A DNA stretch of 64,000 nucleotides from JAWXUK01 sp044432725 (GCA_044432725.1 JAWXUL010000006.1:62001-126000), one strand, 5' to 3'. Positions 27,806 to 36,829 are shown, counted from the stretch's first letter. Numbers and translations: made by a program. The notes: a model not told the origin generated them from the sequence alone.

Positions 27806-28022
27806 AACCATTAAAAACCAGATTCTAGCACTGCGAAGCGAGGGGCAAAGCAATATGTTTGATGTTCCAGATTGAATTTTTGGCAAATCCTCGCAAATGA
27901 CCACAAGGTCATGAACTGCTGGTTATTTGGAGGAAAACAAAGAGGAATATTTGAATTTCATCTTGTACCCCAGGGTGTCCTCTCTTTTTGCTACGCAAAA
28001 ATTCACCTTAAAAGGTGATTAA
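27798..28022 (+). pseudogene. DUF5049 family small phage protein with two frameshifts and a palindromic element
   Basis: TTG 27798 overlaps the GGCT stop. NETIKNQILALRSEGQSNMF and LEENKEEYLNFI are typical of DUF5049. The middle (FWQILANDHKVMNCW) lies in another frame, so one base is missing near 27874 and one is extra near 27923. A 45-base in-frame element (27965-28009) precedes the last codons; removal gives FILKGD and stop. About 60 residues when repaired. Function unknown; the family usually lies before the large terminase. Confidence 0.6.
27965..28009 (+). repeat. Palindromic element copy 13 (forward, 45 bp)
   Basis: Near the DUF5049 stop, in frame; removal gives NFILKGD and stop. Stem 2 TTTTTGC/GCAAAAA. 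Confidence 0.9.
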
Positions 28023-28655
28023 AAAGTGAAAAAATCCACAGCGAAAAGTCAATGCCTATATGGTATTGGCTTTTTCTTATGCCAAAATGGAGGTGACCCA
28101 TGCAAAAACTTAAAAAGTATAAACCCACTCAATTTATGGGAAAGAAATCTGTGTATGACCAAGAAAAAGCTGACTATGCCGTGAATTTCATTGAGTGCCT
28201 CTGCCACACCAAGGGAACGTGGTCTGGAAAACCCTTTGACCTGATTGATTGGCAAGAACAGATTATCCGTGACCTCTTCGGAATTGTAAAACCAGACGGA
28301 TACCGACAATTTAACACGGCTTATGTTGAAATACCCAAAAAAATGGGCAAATCTGAACTTGCCGCTGCCGTTGCACTCCTTTTAACCTGTGGTGATTTCG
28401 AGGAACGTGCCGAAGTCTACGGAGCAGCCGCAGACCGACAGCAAGCAACCATCGTCTTTGATGTGGCAGCAGATATGGTGCGAATGTGTCCTGCTTTGAA
28501 CAAAAGAGTGAAAATTCTCACATCTCAAAAGAGGATAGTTTACCTCCCCACCAACAGTTTCTACCAAGTTTTGTCGGCAGAAGCCTATTCCAAGCACGGA
28601 TTCAACATTCATGGGGTGGTTTTTGATGAATGACTCACCATCCAAAAAACTCTTT

Positions 28656-28700
28656 GCAGCCCAGGCTGTTCTCTCTTTTTGCTACGCAAAAATTCACCTT
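28656..28700 (+). repeat. Palindromic element copy 14 (forward, 45 bp)
   Basis: In frame in the large terminase gene between KLF and VMTKGSG. Confidence 0.92.
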
Positions 28701-29697
28701 AATGTTATGACCAAAGGCTCTGGTGATGCACGGACACAGCCACTGTACTTCCTCATCACCACGGCAGGGACGGACACACATTCTATCTGCTACGAAACCC
28801 ACCAAAAAGCAAAGGATATTCTGGAGGGGCGAAAAAAGGACAGCACTTTCTACCCTGTGATTTATGGGGCAGACGAGAGTGACGATTGGACTTCCCCTAA
28901 AACGTGGAAAAAAGCCAACCCCTCACTGGGAATTACTGTTGGGATTGACAAGGTAAAAGTGGCCTGTGAATCAGCAAGGCAGAACCCTGCAGAAGAGAAC
29001 GCATTCCGTCAACTTCGGCTCAACCAGTGGGTGAAACAATCTATTCGATGGATGCCTATGGAGAAATGGGATGCCTGTTCTTTCAAAGTCAGTGAGGAAT
29101 CTTTGGAGGGGCGTGTCTGCTACGGAGGTCTGGATTTATCTTCCACCACCGACATCACCGCCTTTGTGTTGGTGTTTCCTCCAGAGGACGAAGAGGACAA
29201 ATATGTGGTGCTACCTTATTTCTGGGTGCCAGAGGACACTTTGGATTTGCGTGTAAAACGTGACCACGTCCCCTATGATGTGTGGGAAAAGCAAGAATTT
29301 CTCCAGACCACCGAGGGAAATGTGGTGCATTACGGCTTCATCGAGCAATTCATTGAGGATTTGGGTTTGAAATACAATATCCGTGAAATCGCCTTTGACC
29401 GATGGGGCGCTGTCCAAATGGTGCAGAACTTGGAGGGCATGGGCTTCACTGTGGTGCCTTTCGGTCAGGGTTTCAAAGATATGTCCCCTCCCACTAAGGA
29501 ATTGATGAAACTCACCTTGGAACAGAAAATTGCCCATGGAGTGCAGCCAGTTCTTGCGATGGAATATGGATAATATTTTCATTCGTACCGACCCTTCAGG
29601 CAATATCAAGGCTGACAAGGAGAAATCCACAGAGAAAATTGACGGTGCCATCGCAACCATTATGGCACTAGACCGTGCCATTCGCTGTGGTGGGGAC

Positions 29698-29738
29698 AAG
29701 GTGAATTGGCGAAGCCAAGAGAAGGTGCCCTGGGGTAC
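29698..29738 (-). repeat. Palindromic element copy 15 (reverse, 41 bp)
   Basis: Out of frame near the large terminase C-terminus; removal gives RCGGDSGLSVYDDRG. Stem 2 TTGGC/GCCAA. Confidence 0.92.
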
Positions 29739-29791
29739 AGTGGGCTTAGTGTATATGATGACAGAGGTTTGTTGTTCATATAAAATAATGC

Positions 29792-29820
29792 TTGCGGTTC
29801 GCTTGCGATTGTGTTATACT
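29792..29820 (+). promoter_or_regulatory. Promoter of the RelBE-type toxin-antitoxin pair
   Basis: TTGCGG (29792-29797) and TATACT (29815-29820) have a 17-base spacer, 22 bases before ATG 29842. Confidence 0.75.
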
Positions 29821-29841
29821 AACCACAAGGAGGCGATGAAT

Positions 29842-30147
29842 ATGGCTAAAACATCTAATGTATTTGCACGAGTAGAACCTGATGTGAAAGAACAAGCGGA
29901 GGTAATTTTAACTGAACTGGGGATTCCTATGTCAAATGCGGTATCCATGTTTCTAAAACAAGTAATATTACAACGTGGCATACCTTTTGAAATGAAATTA
30001 CCAGTTAAAACACCTCTTTCTTTAGAAAACCTGACCTTAGAACAACTTGATTTTGAATTGCAAAAAGGATTTGATGAAATCGAAGAAGGAAAAGGATATT
30101 CTCTGGAAAGTGTCAGGGAAGAAATGAAACGAGATTATGGTCTATGA
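29842..30147 (+). CDS. RelB/DinJ-family antitoxin
   Basis: The antitoxin binds and neutralises the toxin encoded next and represses the operon. The N-terminal ribbon-helix-helix is seen in NVFARVEPDVKEQAEVILTE and ISMSNAVSMFL-like residues (IPMSNAVSMFLKQ). The start at 29842 is nine bases after AAGGAGG; ATG 29836 is a possible alternative. It overlaps the toxin start by four bases (ATGA). The pair sits between terminase and portal with its own promoter and terminator, a later insertion of cargo. 101 residues, intact. Confidence 0.87.
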   Translation: MAKTSNVFARVEPDVKEQAEVILTELGIPMSNAVSMFLKQVILQRGIPFEMKLPVKTPLSLENLTLEQLDFELQKGFDEIEEGKGYSLESVREEMKRDYGL

Positions 30148-30470
30148 GTGTTGAAATTATTATCTCTCCATCAGCGAAAGCAGATATTCGGGATATTTAT
30201 GAGTATATTTCTTTTGAATTGGCTGTACCTCATGCTGCAAAACGTATCACCAATCAGATTTTAAATCGGATTTCATTACTGAGAGATAACCCAGAAATGT
30301 TTCCAATTTATCCTGAAGAACCCCTGTATAGCAAAGAAATTCGCTTTTTCCCTGTAGAAAAATATCTTGTCTTTTACAAATTTAATAAAAATAAAGTAAA
30401 AGTTGGTCGTATTATCTATGGCGGAAGAAGTATTCCAAAGCAAATAACTAACACAATTGACTTTGAATAA
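30144..30470 (+). CDS. RelE/ParE-superfamily toxin
   Basis: The 108-residue toxin has EIIISPSAKADIRDIYEYI (family N-terminus), NRISLLRDNPEMFPIYPE, and RFFPVEKYLVFYKFNKNKVKVGRIIYGGR. RelE-type members cleave mRNA on ribosomes while ParE-type members poison gyrase; which applies cannot be told here. It follows its antitoxin with a four-base overlap and is closed by a terminator. Intact, unlike its phage neighbours, as expected when the pair maintains itself. Confidence 0.87.
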   Translation: MSVEIIISPSAKADIRDIYEYISFELAVPHAAKRITNQILNRISLLRDNPEMFPIYPEEPLYSKEIRFFPVEKYLVFYKFNKNKVKVGRIIYGGRSIPKQITNTIDFE

Positions 30471-30476
30471 ATCCAT

Positions 30477-30512
30477 GAAGCATCTATCATCAAAGATAGG
30501 TGCTTTTTTGTA
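30477..30512 (+). terminator. Rho-independent terminator after the toxin gene
   Basis: AAGCATCTATC and GATAGGTGCTT form a hairpin with loop ATCAAA, followed by a T run. Confidence 0.88.
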
Positions 30513-30568
30513 CCCATTTTTAAGGAGATTATGATATGAACTTATTTCAAGGACTGTTTAAAGCGAGA

Positions 30569-30610
30569 GCACCCCAGGGCATTCTCTCTCGCCTGACGGC
30601 GATTCACCTT
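30569..30610 (+). repeat. Palindromic element copy 16 (forward, 42 bp)
   Basis: In frame at the portal N-terminus. Stem 2 TCGCC/GGCGA, a compensatory change. Confidence 0.92.
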
Positions 30611-30800
30611 AATACTCCCCAAAATGCCACGTCAGGGAGTGCTTATCGCTTTTTAATGGGTGGAACAACTAGCAGGGAAGCCTGTGACGGAACGCTCGGC
30701 AATGCAAATGACAGCCGTCTATTCTTGTGTCCGTGTGCTTGCCGAAGCCGTGGCAGGCTTGCCCTTGCATTTATACACTTTTACCCCAGAGGGTGGAAAA

Positions 30801-30841
30801 GCAGCCCAGGCTGTTCTCTCTTGCCATGGGCAATTCACCTT
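30801..30841 (+). repeat. Palindromic element copy 17 (forward, 41 bp)
   Basis: Out of frame in the portal gene; removal restores GGKKKAINHPLYNLL. Confidence 0.92.
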
Positions 30842-31088
30842 AAAAAAGCCATAAACCACCCTTTATACAATCTTTTACACAGCGAACCCAACAATGAAAT
30901 GACTTCTTTTGTCTTTCGTGAGACACTCATGACCCACCTTTTATTGTGGGACAATGCTTACGCACAGATTATTCGCAACGGCAAAGGAGAAATTATCGCA
31001 CTTTACCCCCTTATGCCAAACCGAATGACTGTGAATCGTGACGGACAAGGGAATTTAATATATAGCTACCACACTTCGTAGAAGCATC

Positions 31089-32066
31089 CTAGTTGATTAT
31101 TCCTAATTTTTCTGCATATTCGCAAGCTGATTCGTCATCTTGGAATATTTCATCATATTTACCGCGCAAATTTGCTATATTATCCGTTGTATCAGAAAGA
31201 ACGTGTTGCATAAATTCTTTAAAATCAGGATTTTCGGTAACAAGTCTATCTATTGTTTGAAAATCCAGAGTTTGGCTTGATTTTGACGAAAAAATTATGT
31301 CACTTTGACTTATGTTTTTCGGATTTAGTTGGATTATACCTATTCCAAAAGCATTATTTAATCTTTGTAGTTCTTCAATGAATTCAGAATCTTTTTCTAG
31401 GTGTAATGTCACCAAATAACCTTCGTTAGCCCAACTAGAATTAGAAACAGCTTGAAAATAACTCTCTCTTAAATTTGTATAATTAAGATTTATCTTTAAT
31501 TCAAAAGAAAATAATTTATATGGATTTGAATCAACTCTAGAATATAAAGTAAGTGTTTCAGGAGTATAATCTTTAAAAGGGAAATAAATTCCTACGATGT
31601 CTGGGTGTATCCATTGATTTTTTCCTTTAAAACCTTTAGTTGACTTTTCGTGATATATAGTTGTTGTTACACATTTAAATAAAGGTGACATCGCAACAAA
31701 TGTACTTAATAAGATATGGAGTTCTCTTTCTGAAAAGGATTTTTTTTGTTCATCTTCGGTGGTATTTTCTATTAATTCTGTTGTTTCTGAATTTGTATCA
31801 TCCAATAAACAATGTACTGGATATTCATGATGCTTTAAAAAATATTTCTTTGGCATATCAGTAGTTCTATCAAAAATCGTCTTCTGATTATCTCTAACAT
31901 CCATTCCAAGTATAGCACTCAAGGTTGCTTGAGGTGTTTTTCCAGAAGAATTTAGTTTGTCATCTAGGTGATTTACCACTGCATAATTCCAAATCTCAGG
32001 AACTGTTGCGTATTTGTTTAGAGCAGACAGAACCTCTTCTGCTAAAACCTTGAATGTGTACCCCAT
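31089..32066 (-). CDS. HARE-HTH domain protein (HrgA/COG2958-like), cargo inserted in prophage
   Basis: I choose the start MGYTFKVLAEEVL at 32066 because GGAGGAG lies just before it; 325 residues. The N-terminal 75 residues match the HARE-HTH winged helix (EVLSALNKYATVPEIWNYA, then TPQATLSAILGMDVRD). The C-terminal part has SFELKINLNYTNLRESYFQAV, resembling restriction-endonuclease-like folds (E-L-K pattern). Such proteins are associated with restriction and chromatin-like functions. The gene is intact, lacks palindromic elements, has lower GC than the phage, and replaces the portal 3' half and the protease 5' part. Confidence 0.7.
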   Translation of the reverse strand: MGYTFKVLAEEVLSALNKYATVPEIWNYAVVNHLDDKLNSSGKTPQATLSAILGMDVRDNQKTIFDRTTDMPKKYFLKHHEYPVHCLLDDTNSETTELIENTTEDEQKKSFSERELHILLSTFVAMSPLFKCVTTTIYHEKSTKGFKGKNQWIHPDIVGIYFPFKDYTPETLTLYSRVDSNPYKLFSFELKINLNYTNLRESYFQAVSNSSWANEGYLVTLHLEKDSEFIEELQRLNNAFGIGIIQLNPKNISQSDIIFSSKSSQTLDFQTIDRLVTENPDFKEFMQHVLSDTTDNIANLRGKYDEIFQDDESACEYAEKLGIIN

Positions 32067-32167
32067 CTTATCTCCTCCAACTTTAACTATTAATATATAT
32101 TGTACATCAATTATATCATTTGTCAAGAGGTTTTTATGAATAAAGATTATTTTGGGAAATTCACAAA

Positions 32168-32434
32168 ATGAACTACGAAACGTGGATGAATGTCCATTCT
32201 GCTATGGAAAAAGGCTTTGTGGACGGCATTCTGGAGGGGCGAAACACAGAAAACACTGGATTCCCTCAAGTTTCTGACACCTACAAAAAAGTGGAGGTCA
32301 CCAACTCTTTCATGGAAAAAGTAGCGAAAAAGTGTGTCATTCCACCACAGCCCACCCCTACGGCAGATACCCCAAAAGAACGTAGCATTTCCGATTTACA
32401 TCAACGGCTAGACCTAATAGCATCAAGAATGTAA
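32168..32434 (+). pseudogene. C-terminal remnant of a ClpP-like prohead protease
   Basis: NYETWMNVHSAMEKGFVDGI matches the ClpP-type phage protease segment ETWxxAxxAVExGFAD, followed by the variable C-terminal tail ending QRLDLIASRM. Gene order (portal, protease, capsid) agrees. The catalytic Ser and His region is absent, removed with the portal 3' end at the cargo insertion. The frame has no proper start. It ends at the hairpin ladder before the capsid gene. Confidence 0.65.
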
Positions 32435-32600
32435 TTCGACGAGTCGAATTACCAAACATCAGCTTGCTGATGTTTGCAAAATCGTAACTTGTTACGATTT
32501 TGATTCTTTCTTGCTCAATAAACTTTTTGTCAGAGATTTTCATAGAAAATCTCTGTGTTGAAAGCAAAGCTTTCAACCAAAATATCTATAAGATATTTTG
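32433..32600. repeat. Ladder of six near-perfect hairpins before the capsid gene
   Basis: Six different inverted repeats follow one another: 32433-32450 (8-bp stem, loop GA), 32454-32475 (10 bp, loop TT), 32478-32501 (11 bp, loop TT), 32531-32555 (11 bp, loop ATA), 32557-32577 (9 bp, loop AAA) and 32578-32600 (10 bp, loop ATA). Stems are unrelated in sequence but all are perfect. The last three touch each other. The only gap, about 29 bases, is T-rich. None has the U run of a terminator. Lies in the 5' leader of the capsid gene. Confidence 0.88.
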
Positions 32601-32644
32601 AAAAAAGTTATTATCAAAAAACACATTTAATGGAGGATTTTACT

Positions 32645-33903
32645 ATGACAATTTTAGAATTACGAGAAAAACGCAACAAAGTCTGGGAAGGTGCAAAGGC
32701 ATTTCTGGACACCCATCGCAGTGAAAATGGCACTCTTTCTGCTGAAGATGACGGTGTGTACTGCAAAATGGAACAGGATATCGAGGATTTGGGACGTGAA
32801 ATCACTCGCATGGAAAAAGCAGAGGCCTTTGAGAAACAACTTGCACAACCTTTGACCAATCCACTCACTGGTACACCTCAAAACAGCCAACTGGACGAAA
32901 AAACAGGTCGCAAATCTCAAGAATACATTTCCAACTTCTGGAACGTCATGCGAAACAAAGCACCTCTGCCATCGGTGATGAATGCACTGCAAATCGGCAC
33001 TGATTCCGAGGGTGGTTATCTGGTACCTGACGAATTTGAAAACACATTGGTGGAAGCCTTGACAGAAGAGAACATCTTCCGAACTCTGGCGAAAACAATC
33101 CAAACCTCCAGTGGGGACCGTAAAATTCCAGTGGTGGCGAGCAAAGGGACAGCAAATTGGATTGACGAAGAGGGTGCATTCACCGAAAGTGATGATGTGT
33201 TTAACCAAGTTTCCATTGGTGCGTATAAACTGGGAACAATGATTAAAGTGTCCGAAGAACTTCTCAATGACAGTGTTTTTGACCTTGAAAACTATATTTC
33301 AAAGGAATTCGCTCGTAGAATCGGAGCGAAAGAAGAGGAAGCCTTCTTCATCGGTGACGGCAAAGGGAAACCACTGGGTGTTCTGGCTGACGTAGGTGGT
33401 GCTAAAACTGGTGTCACCGCGGCCTCTGCAACGGCAATCACCTCTGATGAAATCATTGACCTTTTCTACTCTTTGAAAGCACCTTATCGGAAAAATGCTG
33501 TGTTTATTTTGAACGATTCTACCATCAAAACACTGCGAAAATTGAAAGACAATAACGGGCAATATTTGTGGCAACCATCTCTGGTGGCAGGGACCCCTGA
33601 CACCCTCTTGGGGAAAGTGATTAAAACTTCCACCTATATGCCAGCCGTGACGGCAGGGGCAAAGTCCATCGCTTTTGGTGATTTCAAACATTATTGGATT
33701 GCAGATCGTCAAGGTCGCTCTTTCAAACGGCTCAATGAACTCTACGCAGCAACGGGTCAAGTGGGATTCCTAGGTTCTCAACAAGGTGAATTGCCGAAGG
33801 CAAGAGAGGGCACCCTGGGGTGCGTGTGGACGGACGTTTGATTTTAAGCGAATCTATCCAAGTTTTGGCACAAAAAGCTGGCTCTTCTTCCAGTTCTTCT
33901 TAA
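32645..33903 (+). pseudogene. HK97-type major capsid protein, reading frame broken near the C-terminus by a palindromic element
   Basis: ATG 32645 follows ATGGAGG. The N-terminal scaffold part is helical (MTILELREKRNKVWEGAKAF); the capsid domain has GGYLVPDEFENTLVEALTEE, SEELLNDSVFDLENYISKEF, GDGKGKPLGVL and ADRQGRSFKRLNELYAATGQ. A 41-base element (33783-33823) shifts the frame after FLGSQ. Removing it gives GSQRVDGRLILSESIQVLAQ and a Ser-rich end at 33903 (about 405 residues). With it, the product ends at 33841 lacking the last strand of the HK97 fold. Confidence 0.88.
33783..33823 (-). repeat. Palindromic element copy 18 (reverse, 41 bp)
   Basis: Out of frame in the capsid gene; removal restores FLGSQRVDGRLIL. 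The ends are fixed to within one base by this protein match. Confidence 0.94.
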
Positions 33904-33904
33904 C

Positions 33905-33962
33905 ATGGGAACGGGAGATGAATTGGAGGGTGTGCCTCTCTACAAAAAATGGTCACTGAACT
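33905..33962 (+). pseudogene. Short phage tail-gene fragment at the cargo junction
   Basis: MGTGDELEGVPLYKKWSLNF is open after the capsid stop and breaks where the MerR gene begins. It is probably a scrap of the deleted head-tail or tail-tube genes. No family assignment is safe. Confidence 0.3.
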
Positions 33963-34739
33963 TTAGTCTATTATTTCTCTTTGGATTTCCATATTCATAT
34001 CAGTATCTGAGTAAATTTTCTGGTTAATAAACCTACAAACAGTAAAAGAGGTGGTGCAGTCTTTGATTTCCTGAAAATTTTCTGTGAAGCGATTGGTAAC
34101 AAAAGAGGAAAAAACACCTGATGGCACTGAAATTGTCTCGTTTTTCACTGATTTTCCCACCTCTAAAATGAGATACGCTTTGATTTCCTTTCCTTTTTGA
34201 CCGACTTTGCGAAATAAAATCCCTTCTTCCACTGAGGTAGAAGCCGAAAATAGTATTTCTTGCTTTTGAATCAGTTCACTTCGTAATTTTTCGAAATCTG
34301 CCAAGCGAAAACAATCAAAAGGAAAGTCAATATTAATAAAGTGACGTTTCTTTAAGGTTTTCTCATAAACATCATTGGTTTGGATGATGTTCTCTGTTTC
34401 TTGAAGGTGAATTGCCATACTCTCCATGAGATTTAACTGATGTTGAACCTTTTCCTGTTTTAATTTCGCTATTTCTATTCCTTTGTTTAATATGGTTTCA
34501 AGGTTGAGAGAGCCGTTTTCATCAAAATGCTCCTTGAACTCTTTCAGGGGAATGTCCATATCCACACAGATAGAAATAAAATCTAAAAGAAATAATTGCC
34601 TGTGTGTATAATAGCGATAGTTAGTATTTACGTTGATGTGTGCTGGTTTAAGTATCCCCAGTTTTTCATAATAACGTAGTGAACCTACACTTAAACCAGT
34701 TAATTTACACACTTCTCCCACAGAAATATATTGTTCCAT
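33963..34739 (-). CDS. MerR-family transcriptional regulator
   Basis: This is a multidrug-type MerR activator of 258 residues. The N-terminal winged HTH is ISVGEVCKLTGLSVGSLRYY with EKLGILKPAHINVNTNYRYY, followed by a dimerisation helix (LEKGIEIAKLKQEKVQHQL) and a C-terminal effector-binding domain of the GyrI/BmrR kind. It is divergent from the MATE gene at 34892, whose promoter carries the MerR-type 19-base spacer. Cargo within the prophage; no palindromic elements. Confidence 0.9.
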   Translation of the reverse strand: MEQYISVGEVCKLTGLSVGSLRYYEKLGILKPAHINVNTNYRYYTHRQLFLLDFISICVDMDIPLKEFKEHFDENGSLNLETILNKGIEIAKLKQEKVQHQLNLMESMAIHLQETENIIQTNDVYEKTLKKRHFINIDFPFDCFRLADFEKLRSELIQKQEILFSASTSVEEGILFRKVGQKGKEIKAYLILEVGKSVKNETISVPSGVFSSFVTNRFTENFQEIKDCTTSFTVCRFINQKIYSDTDMNMEIQREIID

Positions 34740-34766
34740 AAACTTCTCCTTTTTTGAAAATAATAC

Positions 34767-34797
34767 TTGACTCGACTACAGTAGTTGGGTGTATACT
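34767..34797 (+). promoter_or_regulatory. MerR-type promoter with 19-bp spacer and dyad, driving the MATE gene
   Basis: TTGACT (34767-34772) and TATACT (34792-34797) are 19 bases apart, the hallmark of MerR-activated promoters. The spacer holds the dyad ACTACAGTAGT. The MerR protein next door is the expected ligand-responsive activator. Confidence 0.88.
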
Positions 34798-34891
34798 GTG
34801 ATTGTAGCATAAAAAAACGTAGTTTGTCAAGGTCTTTCTGAAGTGAAACAAAGGAAAAACATTGACTTACAAATAGAAAAATGAACGGAGT

Positions 34892-36298
34892 ATGAATAAT
34901 ATGGAAAAAGATTACAATAAAAAAAGAGAAGAAGGCATTGATTCAGACGAAAACAATTGTTATGGAACAGATTCCATTTTCAGTTTGTTTCTAAAAGTAG
35001 TCTTACCTTCTATCATAGCAATGCTTGTCACTGGGATACAAGGTGTCATAGATGGCTTGTTTTTGGGGAATTACATTGGCGATAGTGCCATGGCAAGTGC
35101 CACAATTGCTTCCCCTTTTTTGCAAATTCTCATGGGAATCACCATGGTTATCAGCATTGGTGGCACGGCTTTTATCAGTAGAACTTTGGGTGTCAATGAT
35201 CTGCCCAAAGCACAGGATATTTTTAAGTCTTGTTTTGTGGCATTATCAGCCAGTTCCATCTGCATCATACTGTCTGCATGGTTTTATAGTGAACAGTTTG
35301 CCGTTTTATTTGGTGCCAGTGACACATTGTTGCAAGGAGCCAGTGACTATATTCGTGTGATTGGTTTGTTTTCACCTTTTGTGATGTTTTATGTGTTATT
35401 TGCCTTTACAAATCGAGTCATAGGTAAACCACACTTATTATTCTTAGCAAGTATTGCTTGTGTCGTGGCAAATATTACGCTGAATTATCTGTTTATCGCA
35501 GTTTTAGAGCTTGGTATGACAGGGGCAGGACTTGCCACAGGACTTTCTTACTCCTTGGGGTTTCTAATCAATATAAAACCATTGTTCTCTAAAAAGACTG
35601 ATGTTAATGTCTTTAAGGGAAAATTTCACTGGAATTTGCTTGGCACTCTCCTGTATAACGGTTCTTCTGAGGGAATTACATCTATTTCCACAGCAATTAG
35701 CATCTGGGTTTTTAACCTGACTTTCATGCATTATTACGGTGATTCAGGTGTGGCTTCCTTTACCATTGTGAATTATATTTCTCAATTTACCACCACATTA
35801 CTCTTTGGTATGGCTGATGGTGTGACACCCATTGTCGCCTATCACTATGGTGCTAATTTAAGGGAAAGAATTATGAAAATTATGAAAGTTGCTCTGTTGG
35901 GGAATTTCTTTGTGGGATTATTCGTTTGCTTCTCTGTCCAAATCTGGGGTGAAACACTCATTGAAATGTTTGCAGATGGAAACACAGAACTGATTTCCAT
36001 GACCCAATCAGGGGCTAAAATATATGCACTTGCTTTCCTACTTTCAGGATTTAATATCCTTATTTCTGCTTATTTTACTGCGAAAGGCGATGCACTAAAC
36101 TCTGTAATTGTGTCTTCTAGCCGTGGACTTGTCTTTATTTTAATTGGAATTTTCACTTTGCCACATCTCTTCAATGTCACAGGAGTGTGGTTGGTTGTTC
36201 CTTTTGCCGAAGTGGTAACACTAGGAATTAGTCTGTTTTTGCTTTCTAAACAGAGTAAAACGGAAGAAGAACAGAGCCGAAAAGTCATTGCTTCATAA
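34892..36298 (+). CDS. MATE-family efflux transporter
   Basis: This 468-residue membrane protein of the MATE family exports cationic drugs or metabolites using an ion gradient. About 12 hydrophobic segments are visible; family patterns include LPSIIAMLVTGIQGVIDGLF near the N-terminus, a second-half repeat ISTAISIWVFNLTFMHYYG, and GMADGVTPIVAYHYGA. The N-terminal 27 residues are polar and acidic. Its promoter and divergent MerR regulator form a self-contained resistance cassette placed where capsid-to-tail connector genes should be. Confidence 0.92.
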   Translation: MNNMEKDYNKKREEGIDSDENNCYGTDSIFSLFLKVVLPSIIAMLVTGIQGVIDGLFLGNYIGDSAMASATIASPFLQILMGITMVISIGGTAFISRTLGVNDLPKAQDIFKSCFVALSASSICIILSAWFYSEQFAVLFGASDTLLQGASDYIRVIGLFSPFVMFYVLFAFTNRVIGKPHLLFLASIACVVANITLNYLFIAVLELGMTGAGLATGLSYSLGFLINIKPLFSKKTDVNVFKGKFHWNLLGTLLYNGSSEGITSISTAISIWVFNLTFMHYYGDSGVASFTIVNYISQFTTTLLFGMADGVTPIVAYHYGANLRERIMKIMKVALLGNFFVGLFVCFSVQIWGETLIEMFADGNTELISMTQSGAKIYALAFLLSGFNILISAYFTAKGDALNSVIVSSSRGLVFILIGIFTLPHLFNVTGVWLVVPFAEVVTLGISLFLLSKQSKTEEEQSRKVIAS

Positions 36299-36317
36299 AA
36301 TCAATCAACTACAATCT

Positions 36318-36354
36318 TTTAAGCCTTTACTGTTTTTTGGTCGGTAAAGGCTTT
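36318..36354 (+). terminator. Rho-independent terminator after the MATE gene
   Basis: AAGCCTTTAC and GTAAAGGCTT form a perfect 10-bp stem followed by TTCT-rich sequence. Confidence 0.85.
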
Positions 36355-36560
36355 TCTATCCCCTTTTCAAGACACATACACAGCGAGAACCTCACCCAAA
36401 CCACTACAATATATAGTACTATTCTAAGTCCTCGAATAATCATAACTATACACTAAAAAACACTAAGGCACAATAAAAGAGAACACATACCTCTTACTGT
36501 ACCTTATTTTTAGTACGAAATGTCCTTATCACATGGTTTTAAATAAAGTACCCAAATATT
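36355..36560. other. Junction sequence between MATE cassette and tape measure gene
   Basis: A/T-rich, no gene seen. Somewhere here the cassette ends and prophage DNA resumes; no repeat or att-like core could be recognised. Confidence 0.4.
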
Positions 36561-36829
36561 CAATCCTTGCCAATGGTGAAATCTCAAAGGCAGCAATATG
36601 ATGCCTTGCAGAGAGAAATCGTGGCAAGGTCACAGAGCCTAGAAAGTTTGACCAGACAAGCCAATGAATCCTCTACGGCTCTCCAAAAATTGACGGCAAC
36701 AGGTGAGAATCTGAAATCCATGGGGGATTCCATTGAATCTGTGGGAACTAAAATCGCTCCTATTTCTGCCGCCGTCACAGCTTTGGGTGTTGGTGCAGTG
36801 GCTACGGCCGCGAATTTCGAGAGTGCAAC

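Larger units (their letters stand above)
28100..29783 (+). pseudogene. Phage large terminase subunit with two frameshifts and two palindromic elements
   Basis: The large terminase is the packaging motor. The ATPase part (GTWSGKPFDLIDWQEQIIRD, EIPKKMGKSELAAAVALLL with Walker A, VVFDE Walker B) is open to 28633. A base change near 28630 moves the frame, then PSKKLF, an in-frame element (28656-28700) and VMTKGSGDARTQ follow. The nuclease part has YGGLDLSSTTD. A second one-base slip at 29551-29557 precedes RWNMDNIFIRTDPSGN. A 41-base element (29698-29738) separates RCGG from SGLSVYDDRGLLFI and the true stop at 29783. Repaired length is about 530 residues, the family norm. Inactive as written. Confidence 0.88.
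30536..31079 (+). pseudogene. Phage portal protein fragment with two palindromic elements and a frameshift, 3' part lost
   Basis: The portal forms the DNA entry ring of the capsid. ATG 30536 begins MNLFQGLFKAR, then an in-frame element (30569-30610) and NTPQNATSGSAYRFLMG. One extra base near 30674 separates this from KPVTERSAMQMTAVYSCVRV and GLPLHLYTFTPEGG. A 41-base element (30801-30841) follows, and HPLYNLLHSEP, SFVFRETLMTHLLLW and LYPLMPNRMTV in another frame. The sequence stops at about 31078, where a foreign minus-strand gene begins. About half of a roughly 400-residue portal is present. Confidence 0.87.

Noticed and set aside
30786..30797. ACCCCAGAGGGTGG in the portal gene as a further element copy
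   Set aside because: It is ordinary coding sequence for the conserved TFTPEGGK segment and lacks the rest of the element.
20679..33823. Translational bypass (T4 gene 60 or mitochondrial byp type)
   Set aside because: No matching take-off and landing codons flank the copies checked (for example copies 3, 15 and 18), and the elements occur in both orientations; it cannot be excluded without protein data but has no positive support.
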